Origin: Candidatus Woesearchaeota archaeon
Lineage (GTDB): Archaea; Nanobdellota; Nanobdellia; Woesearchaeales; WJKV01
DNA: 5,564 nucleotides
Assembly: GCA_019322855.1 (NCBI GenBank)
Contig: JAHWIA010000059.1
Span: forward strand, 1-5,564
Direction: 5' to 3'
Below the pieces are notes generated by a model. The model worked only from the letters and a program-made list of their open reading frames with translations, did no database searches and had not been told where the DNA came from. Position numbers and translations under genes: made by a program. The first letter of the stretch is position 1. Each line of letters starts with the position of its first letter. This document shows positions 1-4,591 of the stretch, one piece after another.

Positions 1-69
1 CCGACGGGATTTGAACCCGCGACCACTCGGTTAAGAGCCGAGTGCTCTACCAGACTGAGCTACGAGCCC
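1..69 (-). tRNA. tRNA-Lys (anticodon CTT), 3' end cut by window start
   Basis: Read on the minus strand, this is a normal cloverleaf. The acceptor 5' strand is GGGCTCG, the D stem is GCTC/GAGC, and the anticodon stem is CTCGG/CCGAG around the loop CTCTTAA, which gives anticodon CTT (Lys). The T arm is GCGGG-TTCAAAT-CCCGT with one G-T wobble. Only the first three bases (CGG) of the 3' acceptor strand lie inside the window, so the last four paired bases and the discriminator are missing. No intron is seen at the usual site after position 37. It is divergent from tRNA-His, about 100 bases away. Confidence 0.96.
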
Positions 70-96
70 GTTTTTCCATGAAAAATCCGCTTGTTG

Positions 97-110
97 TTTT
101 AAATCTTTCT
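97..110 (-). promoter_or_regulatory. BRE/TATA promoter of tRNA-Lys
   Basis: On the minus strand this reads AGAAAGATTTAAAA: a purine-rich BRE-like AGAAAG followed directly by the TATA-like ATTTAAAA. The box centre lies about 31 bases upstream of the tRNA 5' end. With the usual archaeal TATA-to-start spacing of about 26 bases, transcription would begin near 74, just ahead of the mature tRNA. The first 11 bases, AGAAAGATTTA, recur exactly in the promoter at 4529-4539. This is a motif match with no transcript data. Confidence 0.6.
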
Positions 111-120
111 CATATTTTAA

Positions 121-136
121 GCAAAATTTATAAATA
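121..136 (+). promoter_or_regulatory. BRE/TATA promoter of tRNA-His
   Basis: GCAAAA followed by TTTATAAATA fits an archaeal BRE plus TATA box. Its centre (about 131) predicts a start near 157, leaving about 16 bases of 5' leader before the tRNA at 173. A second AT-rich stretch at 149-161 also looks TATA-like, but it would place the start inside the tRNA. The first box is therefore preferred. Confidence 0.55.
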
Positions 137-172
137 CAACCGAAACACTTTAATATTAAATATCCAATTAAT

Positions 173-244
173 GGCGGTAGTAGTTTAATGGTAGAATAGG
201 AGACTGTGGATCTCTTGGCGCGGGTTCGATTCCCGTCTACCGCC
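173..244 (+). tRNA. tRNA-His (anticodon GTG)
   Basis: The acceptor stem is GCGGTAG (174-180) paired with CTACCGC (237-243), plus an extra G at 173 (G-1) opposite C at 244 (C73). This is the identity pair specific to tRNA-His. The anticodon stem GGAGA/TCTCT encloses CTGTGGA, so the anticodon is GTG. The T arm is GCGGG-TTCGATT-CCCGT. The D stem is weak (GTTT/GAAT, with G-T and T-G wobbles). CCA is not encoded: C244 is followed by C and then a T run. A 35-base gap separates it from the next coding region. Confidence 0.96.
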
Positions 245-245
245 C

Positions 246-250
246 TTTTT
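246..250 (+). terminator. Short oligo-T terminator after tRNA-His
   Basis: Five T residues directly follow the tRNA 3' end, which is typical of archaeal factor-independent termination. The run is short, so some readthrough into the gene at 280 is possible. That gene shows no clear promoter of its own. Confidence 0.45.
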
Positions 251-267
251 ACTACAAAAATTTTGTT

Positions 268-273
268 GGGGAT
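268..273 (+). promoter_or_regulatory. Ribosome binding site for the 280 gene
   Basis: GGGGAT differs at one base from the archaeal Shine-Dalgarno core GGTGAT and ends six bases before the ATG at 280. It supports that start and implies a leadered rather than leaderless mRNA. Confidence 0.5.
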
Positions 274-279
274 TAAACA

Positions 280-840
280 ATGGATGTATCAAAGATTAGA
301 GAAAAAGGAGAGATGGCTAAAAATCTTGTAGCGCGCGGGATTGCAGCTAATATGGAAGAAGCGCACAAAATGATTGATTCTAAAGGGATGGTAAGGACTG
401 ACATGCAATTACAGCCAGAGCAGGAAAAAGCTATGGAGGAAATAAAAGTGGATGAACAAGTAGATCAGATCGCTAACGGTAACAATGGAATATTGAAAAG
501 AGTTGAACAGCTTGAACAGATGCTTCAACAGTTCAAAGAGTTCTTCAATAAATACAAGAACAATAATGATAATAATCTGAAAGAACTGGATAGCAGCATC
601 AAGATGATGATGCGAAAATTAGAAAGGGGCGCAGTCACGAACGCTCCGCAGCAATCACAGCCAGCTGAGCAGCAAACACAACAACAGGAACAGCCTGCGC
701 AACAACAGCCAGCACAGCAGGAAAAACCGCAGAGCAACACACAGGCTCAGGCACCTGGCACTAATCTCGATCAATCACAGTTTTCTGTTGAAAAGATATT
801 TAACAACAGCAACGGTCGAATGATGAAGAATAAAAAATAA
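280..840 (+). CDS. Coiled-coil protein with Gln/Pro-rich linker, function unknown
   Basis: A 186-residue soluble protein of no family I recognise, with no signal peptide or membrane segment. Four parts are visible. Residues 1-40 form a charged helical head containing NLVARGIAANMEEAHKMID, loosely like a small helical UBA-type fold, though that comparison is weak. Residues 71-116 form a heptad-like coiled coil, broken by an Asn-rich stretch (NNNDNN, 94-99). Residues 123-168 are a low-complexity linker made almost entirely of Gln, Pro and Ala. The last 18 residues (SVEKIF, then a basic MMKNKK end) return to ordinary composition and may be a short docking peptide. The ATG at 280 has an acceptable ribosome site. 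A gap of only 16 bases to the next gene's preferred start suggests one operon with the membrane protein. An adaptor or scaffold role is possible but is inference only. Confidence 0.82.
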   Translation: MDVSKIREKGEMAKNLVARGIAANMEEAHKMIDSKGMVRTDMQLQPEQEKAMEEIKVDEQVDQIANGNNGILKRVEQLEQMLQQFKEFFNKYKNNNDNNLKELDSSIKMMMRKLERGAVTNAPQQSQPAEQQTQQQEQPAQQQPAQQEKPQSNTQAQAPGTNLDQSQFSVEKIFNNSNGRMMKNKK

Positions 841-841
841 A

Positions 842-850
842 GGGGTGGAG
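842..850 (+). promoter_or_regulatory. Ribosome binding site deciding the start at 857
   Basis: GGGGTGGAG lies 6 bases ahead of the ATG at 857. The upstream in-frame GTG at 845 sits inside this purine-rich site, so it would consume its own ribosome site. ATG 857 is therefore the better start. Confidence 0.65.
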
Positions 851-856
851 AAAAAA

Positions 857-1453
857 ATGTCTATGTTTAAGAAATGGTTTGAAGGATTGTTTACTCCTCT
901 TAAGACGCTTCCTGCGATCAAGAGAGAAGCAAACATGAAAGACGCGGTTCTTTACATTCTTATTGCAAGTGCAATCTACGGCGTCATTGGCGGAATTTTG
1001 ATAGCGATCCTGCCTACTACGAGCATGACAATGGGATATGGTATGCTTGCTGCAATGATGGGACTATCTGTTGTAACATTGGCGGTAATGTTCCTGATAT
1101 TGATTGTTATAGGCGCAATAGTCGGATTGTTCGTGCAAACTGCAATCTTCCATCTGTTCGCGTACCTTTTCGGTGCGAGAGCTGCAGGAGGATTCACAAA
1201 ACAGCTTTATCTGAACTCTGTATTCAGATCCGCACTGTTCATCATCATGATAGTGGCATTTGTACCGCTATTGGGTGTGATACTTGCAGTACTATTGGGT
1301 CTGTACTCATTGTTCCCATTGACAGTGGCTATCAAGGAAGCATATGACTTTACATGGGGAAAAGCAGTTTTGACTTGGGTAATACCGACAATCATCATTG
1401 TTGTTTTGTATGTCGTCATGTTGATGGCATTGCTTGCGCCAGTGATGTTTTAA
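857..1453 (+). CDS. Polytopic membrane protein, Yip1-like family
   Basis: The 198-residue protein opens with a short amphipathic segment (MFKKWFEGLFTPLKTLPAIK) ending in basic residues. About five or six hydrophobic stretches follow: roughly residues 30-52, 64-104 (long enough for two helices), 125-159 (two helices around Pro137-Gly140) and 171-194. An aromatic/Gly-rich element, FHLFAYLFGARAAGGF, ends the second hydrophobic block. The first-half Pro motif, the HL-x-LFG element and the Gly/Pro in the mid-C-terminal helices resemble archaeal and bacterial Yip1-domain proteins. That assignment comes from overall pattern, not a search. Archaeal members have no established role; a membrane-organising or transport function is inference. 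A longer start at GTG 845 would add MEKK but overlaps the ribosome site. The gene follows the coiled-coil gene closely and is followed by a T-rich tract. Confidence 0.85.
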   Translation: MSMFKKWFEGLFTPLKTLPAIKREANMKDAVLYILIASAIYGVIGGILIAILPTTSMTMGYGMLAAMMGLSVVTLAVMFLILIVIGAIVGLFVQTAIFHLFAYLFGARAAGGFTKQLYLNSVFRSALFIIMIVAFVPLLGVILAVLLGLYSLFPLTVAIKEAYDFTWGKAVLTWVIPTIIIVVLYVVMLMALLAPVMF

Positions 1454-1478
1454 TTTCTTTTTTTCTTCTTTTTATTTT
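1454..1478 (+). terminator. Poly-T terminator of the 280-1453 unit
   Basis: 21 of these 25 bases are T, including a run of seven, starting directly after the TAA stop. This is the usual form of an archaeal intrinsic terminator, which needs no hairpin. It separates the first gene pair from the regulatory region that follows. Confidence 0.7.
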
Positions 1479-1519
1479 GACCCAAAAGTCCCACAAGATT
1501 ATTCTCTATGAAAATATTC

Positions 1520-1527
1520 TTTATAAA
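1520..1527 (+). promoter_or_regulatory. TATA box candidate (TTTATAAA)
   Basis: TTTATAAA is a near-ideal TATA box. Spacing predicts a start near 1550, immediately before an ATG at 1552 that opens a frame of only five codons (MNPQS, stop at 1567-1569). It could give a second, longer-leader transcript of the 1640 operon or a small RNA. Because the box is self-complementary, it could also be read in reverse. It may be a chance AT-rich match. Confidence 0.3.
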
Positions 1528-1564
1528 CAACAAATGCTTATTTTCTATACAATGAACCCCCAGT

Positions 1565-1599
1565 CATAGTCATTTTGCTAGATTTTTACGACGACTATG
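1565..1599. repeat. Inverted repeat upstream of the 1640 promoter
   Basis: CATAGTC at 1565-1571 is exactly reverse-complemented by GACTATG at 1593-1599, with 21 bases between the arms. It lies just upstream of the TATA box at 1610, where an archaeal activator might bind. The arms are short enough for chance, but CATAG recurs at 1626-1630 in the operator-like palindrome. Confidence 0.35.
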
Positions 1600-1609
1600 G
1601 ACCGTAAGC

Positions 1610-1619
1610 TTTTTAAATA
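1610..1619 (+). promoter_or_regulatory. TATA box of the 1640 operon (leaderless)
   Basis: TTTTTAAATA is centred near 1614. A normal spacing of about 26 bases puts the transcription start at about 1640, the A of the ATG. No Shine-Dalgarno sequence lies ahead of that ATG, which fits a leaderless mRNA. The sequence in the BRE position (GTAAGC) is a poorer match than at the other promoters here, so the promoter may be weak or need an activator. Confidence 0.65.
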
Positions 1620-1639
1620 GAAATCCATAGGATTTCTAT
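1617..1639. promoter_or_regulatory. Perfect 10-bp palindrome, probable operator
   Basis: ATAGAAATCC (1617-1626) and GGATTTCTAT (1630-1639) are exact reverse complements around a 3-base spacer ATA. The site starts on the last three bases of the TATA box and ends one base before the start codon. If the mRNA is leaderless, the whole palindrome is untranscribed promoter DNA, so it would act as a binding site for a dimeric regulator that blocks TBP/TFB or polymerase, not as an RNA hairpin. If transcription starts further upstream, for example near 1550, it would instead fold as a hairpin abutting the start codon. Confidence 0.7.
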
Positions 1640-2446
1640 ATGGAGATAGAGAGCATCAAGGGACTGCCTCTTGAAGAGCAGATAAAAGAGCTGAAGAAAC
1701 TCAAGGAACAGTTTGCCAAAGAAAAAGGAGCTTTGAAAGACCAGATCTTTGAGCTAGAGGACAGTAAGAAGCAGAAAGAAGCATTCGCGAAAAACCTTGT
1801 TGCTTCTCAAAAGGATCATTCTGCTGCAGAAGTTTCTGTTATTGTTTCGAGCATAAAGAATGTCAAAGGAGTTCTTACTGGAAAGAACAAGGAACTGCAG
1901 TTCGTTGAAAGGGCGATAAAAGCTGCAGAAGACATGCTCAAGAAAAGGGAGCAGGAGCTTGAGGACGAAGAAGAAGAACGGCAGGGATTTGAACTCTTGC
2001 TCGAGCAGTTGATAGTTCTTTACAAGAAAGAAGAAGAGAAAAGACATGTTTTTCTTGAGAAGATTATTGACAGTAAAGACAATGGAAAAGAAAAAATAGA
2101 GACAGAAAAGAAAGAAAAGGAAGACAAGCAGCTTGAAGATGAGCTAGAGGATGTCCAGACAAGAAGCCGTAGAAGAGAAGAAGAGCAGGACTATGTAACA
2201 AGACAGCAGCAGAATGATTACATGCCGGATCCTGCAAAACAAGGCGGGCAAGAAGGAAATGCTTATATACCAAAAAGACCTGACGATGAAGTATACCATA
2301 CTGCAGAAGAGAGCAGGCAGTTGTATGAGAACAGGAACGATGACTATGTGCCTAACAAGGCGCAAACAATGGAAAATTCAAAAGAATTTGAATCTGAAAA
2401 AGATAAGCTTTTGAAAAAGATAAAACATTATGAAACAGGAAGGTGA
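1640..2446 (+). CDS. Long coiled-coil protein with Tyr-x-Pro repeats, function unknown
   Basis: A 268-residue, highly charged soluble protein of no family I recognise. Residues 1-58 and 82-145 have the Glu/Lys/Leu pattern of coiled coils, separated by a less charged stretch, AAEVSVIVSSIKNVKGVLTG (62-81). Residues 145-183 are almost all Glu, Lys, Asp and Arg. The region 183-241 looks disordered and carries a repeated element: NDYMPDP (192-198), NAYIPKRP (207-214) and DDYVPNKA (234-241), with a weaker QDYVTR at 183. A short charged helix ends the protein. There is no signal peptide or membrane segment. The start is the ATG placed at the predicted transcription start, with no ribosome site. It lies 32 bases upstream of the TIM-barrel gene, almost certainly in the same operon. 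A scaffold or partner for that enzyme is a reasonable inference, not shown. Confidence 0.85.
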   Translation: MEIESIKGLPLEEQIKELKKLKEQFAKEKGALKDQIFELEDSKKQKEAFAKNLVASQKDHSAAEVSVIVSSIKNVKGVLTGKNKELQFVERAIKAAEDMLKKREQELEDEEEERQGFELLLEQLIVLYKKEEEKRHVFLEKIIDSKDNGKEKIETEKKEKEDKQLEDELEDVQTRSRRREEEQDYVTRQQQNDYMPDPAKQGGQEGNAYIPKRPDDEVYHTAEESRQLYENRNDDYVPNKAQTMENSKEFESEKDKLLKKIKHYETGR

Positions 2447-2467
2447 GGAAACAACTTTCTGTGACTT

Positions 2468-2474
2468 GAGGTGA
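2468..2474 (+). promoter_or_regulatory. Ribosome binding site for the TIM-barrel gene
   Basis: GAGGTGA is a full archaeal Shine-Dalgarno match ending four bases before ATG 2479. It contrasts with the leaderless-type start of the first gene of the operon, which is the common archaeal arrangement for downstream genes. Confidence 0.75.
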
Positions 2475-2478
2475 ATAG

Positions 2479-4473
2479 ATGGCTAATCAGATATCTGGAG
2501 ATTATTATCACACAATGGATCAAGACTATGGTACAAAGGCTAAAGAATTTCAGAAAGACATAGGTGTAACTGTATTCGAAGGAGCAGAAGGAAGGTTCCA
2601 TCAGAGTGTCCAGGCAAAGATTAGGCATGGTGTAGGTGCAATCGAGCTTCAAGTAGGGGGCCAGGGTGAGAATTTCGGCGCTGAAAGTTATGGTAAAGAG
2701 GCAAGAGAAGAATTAAAGAAGCTTGCAGAATTGAATGAAGTTGATATACATTCTGTTCATTCCCCTGCAGGAGTCATTGGATTTTCAGGTTTTGATCCTC
2801 AAAGAGGCCAGTTCAGTGAAGAACAGAGGGATTTTGCATTCAATGAAGTGATCAAGACTATAGATTTTGCAGCTGATGTTACTCATGGTGGAAGTTTAGT
2901 GATTCATACTGGCGAGTTCAACAGGCCTATGGTCAGCGGTTTCAAGGAGTTCGAGGCTTATGAAGGAGAGGAGTATGCAGCAGATGTTTATTTTGCAGAC
3001 AAGGACAGTGGTAAAGTAGAAAAATTATCAAGAGACATTTCCATACCGGTCGCTCTAAAGAAACCAGTGCTTGACAAGGAAGGGAAACCTGTCTATGATG
3101 AGTTCGGCAGGAGAAAGATGGAGACTGTCTGGGAAGGCGGAAAACCAAAGATGACAACAAAGAACTGGTTTGATTATAATGAAGAGCTGCAGAGCTTAAA
3201 AAAACAAAAATCAGGAACAGAGGCTGAAAAAGAATTCAGGGAAAAATATTCTATTCCAAAAGGCTGGTCTGGCAGGGATCTTGCAGGAGCAGCTTTCATG
3301 CACGAATATTTCAACAATCAACTGGACAGTGAGGTTGCGCAGTATCACAGATGGGCAGAAGCACAGGTGAATGCAGAAAGAAACATCAGTATGATGAGGA
3401 AAAAGCTTGAGATGCAGAAAGCAAGGGAACAAAGATTCAGGGATGCTGGCCAGCAAGACAAACTGAGCGAAGAATACATAGAGCATCCTGTAACAAAGGA
3501 GATGATCCTAAAGAGCGAGTATGAACAAGAAGAATTAGAAAAAGCAACCGGCGAATTGAGATATCACAAAGAGATGGCAGAATCCCACATAAGAAATATC
3601 GAACAGATAAAGAAGAGAAAGAATGATCTTGCACCTATCAAGGAAGTTGCATTGAAACGTACAGCAGACAGTCTTGCAAAGATGGGTGTGATTGCCTGGG
3701 AAAAGACAAAAGAAAAGAAACTCGACAGGCCTATAACATTGACTCCTGAAAATCTGAGTCCGGTCCAGTTCGGAAGCCATCCAGAAGAGATGGTAGAGAT
3801 TGTCGAGGCGTCCAGAAAGGCAATGGTCGAACGAATGACAAAAGCAAAGATACCTGATCCGTCTGGAAGGCAGGATTATAATAAAAAGACAGGCAAATGG
3901 GAAGTCAGGATGATCCCTAATCCTTATTTCAAAGAAGAGTTCTCAGGCGAGCAGGGAAGAGCGAGAGCTAAAGAACTTGCAAAGAAGCACATCAAAGCTA
4001 CACTGGATTTCCAGCACATGCAGATGTGGAACAAGCATTTCAAGCGAAAGCCTGGTGAGACAGAACCTGAAAGAGAAAAACGATTCAACAAATGGTTTGA
4101 ACATCAAGTAGGATATCTTGCAGACAAAGGAGTCATAGGAAATGTTCATGTAGTTGACGGTTATGGGAGAGGTCATGTCCATCTGCCTGCTGGCCAGGGA
4201 AAAGCGCCTGTTGAAAGAGCGCTTGAGATTCTCAGGGATAAAGGCATAAAAGCTCCATTCACTAGCGAGGGCTGGTTTGAAGGCCCTGCAAGGCAGAGCG
4301 AGACTGCCTTTGAGTTCAGCGGAAAGCACTTATATACGCCTACTGGAAGCTATAATTTTGCCAAAGATGTCATGGGAAGGCAGTATTCTATGTACGCTCC
4401 TACCTACCTTTTCGGGGATCTGGCTCCTGATAGGGATGATTTCACCGTCTGGTCTGAAGTGCCTCTAGAATGA
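2479..4473 (+). CDS. Enlarged endonuclease IV-like TIM-barrel metal hydrolase
   Basis: The 664-residue protein fits the xylose isomerase-like/endonuclease IV TIM barrel (AP endonuclease family 2), normally about 280 residues. Ligand motifs appear in the Nfo order: His94 (SVHSP, like H69), His143 (LVIHTGEF, H109), Glu424 (TPENLSP, E145), Asp510 and His513 (LDFQH, D179/H182), His557 (VHVVD, H216), His566/His568 (GHVHLPAGQG, D229/H231) and Glu597 (TSEGW, E261). The ligand at the D229 position is His rather than Asp. About 245 extra residues, with charged helices at 235-255, 283-325 and 340-412, separate His143 from Glu424. About 50 more lie before Asp510, and a C-terminal tail of about 60 residues follows Glu597. 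Phosphodiester cleavage at damaged DNA is the family role, but the fold also includes sugar isomerases and epimerases, so the substrate is open. The gene sits 32 bases after the coiled-coil gene. No signal peptide is seen, so it is probably cytoplasmic. Confidence 0.88.
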   Translation: MANQISGDYYHTMDQDYGTKAKEFQKDIGVTVFEGAEGRFHQSVQAKIRHGVGAIELQVGGQGENFGAESYGKEAREELKKLAELNEVDIHSVHSPAGVIGFSGFDPQRGQFSEEQRDFAFNEVIKTIDFAADVTHGGSLVIHTGEFNRPMVSGFKEFEAYEGEEYAADVYFADKDSGKVEKLSRDISIPVALKKPVLDKEGKPVYDEFGRRKMETVWEGGKPKMTTKNWFDYNEELQSLKKQKSGTEAEKEFREKYSIPKGWSGRDLAGAAFMHEYFNNQLDSEVAQYHRWAEAQVNAERNISMMRKKLEMQKAREQRFRDAGQQDKLSEEYIEHPVTKEMILKSEYEQEELEKATGELRYHKEMAESHIRNIEQIKKRKNDLAPIKEVALKRTADSLAKMGVIAWEKTKEKKLDRPITLTPENLSPVQFGSHPEEMVEIVEASRKAMVERMTKAKIPDPSGRQDYNKKTGKWEVRMIPNPYFKEEFSGEQGRARAKELAKKHIKATLDFQHMQMWNKHFKRKPGETEPEREKRFNKWFEHQVGYLADKGVIGNVHVVDGYGRGHVHLPAGQGKAPVERALEILRDKGIKAPFTSEGWFEGPARQSETAFEFSGKHLYTPTGSYNFAKDVMGRQYSMYAPTYLFGDLAPDRDDFTVWSEVPLE

Positions 4474-4528
4474 GGTTTCAAGGCTTCTATAGTCTGTTTC
4501 TAGCACCACTTTTAAGTAGTTACGAAAT

Positions 4529-4543
4529 AGAAAGATTTATAAA
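4529..4543 (+). promoter_or_regulatory. BRE/TATA promoter of the metallophosphoesterase gene
   Basis: AGAAAG (BRE-like) runs directly into ATTTATAAA. The predicted start is near 4565, about 26 bases before the ATG at 4592. The 11-mer AGAAAGATTTA is identical to that in the tRNA-Lys promoter, which supports a real promoter. A second AT-rich box, ATTATATAG (4554-4562), would instead start transcription near 4584 and give an almost leaderless mRNA. No clear terminator is seen in the 55 bases after the 4473 stop, so readthrough from the upstream operon is also possible. Confidence 0.6.
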
Positions 4544-4573
4544 GAGGGAGCACATTATATAGTAAAAGAGAGG

Positions 4574-4588
4574 ATGAAAAACACCTGA
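4574..4588 (+). other. Four-codon upstream frame (MKNT), in frame with the next gene
   Basis: An ATG at 4574, directly preceded by GAGAGG, opens ATG AAA AAC ACC TGA. After one more codon (AAA), the ATG at 4592 follows in the same frame. It may be a regulatory uORF, a decayed former start, or chance. TGA ends the two genes stopping at 2446 and 4473, so it is a real stop here. Confidence 0.3.
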
Positions 4589-4591
4589 AAA

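Noticed and set aside
525..740. Minus-strand open frame of 71 codons encoding a Cys-rich protein
   Set aside because: The Cys runs are the mirror image of Gln (CAG/CAA) codons in the Gln-rich linker of the plus-strand gene. It has no ribosome site or promoter.
845..856. GTG at 845 as start of the membrane-protein gene
   Set aside because: It lies inside the ribosome binding site that is correctly spaced for ATG 857.
1354..1569. Plus-strand open frame of 71 codons overlapping the end of the membrane-protein gene
   Set aside because: It is in another frame of a clearly coding region and runs through the T-rich terminator. Only its last five codons were kept, as a possible mini-frame.
3943..4329. 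Minus-strand open frame of 128 codons inside the TIM-barrel gene
   Set aside because: It lies opposite the conserved metal-binding motifs of the plus-strand protein, has no recognisable domain and no promoter.
4525..4533. AAATAGAAA shared with 1615-1623, taken as a shared operator half-site
   Set aside because: Its position relative to the TATA box differs (upstream here, overlapping downstream there), there is no second palindrome arm close by (only a TTTCTA 25 bases away), and the 9-mer is likely by chance in AT-rich promoters.
4586..4588. TGA read as an amino acid (recoding) joining MKNT to the phosphoesterase
   Set aside because: TGA ends the genes at 2446 and 4473, and nothing marks a recoding element. 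A normal ATG follows six bases after the TGA begins.
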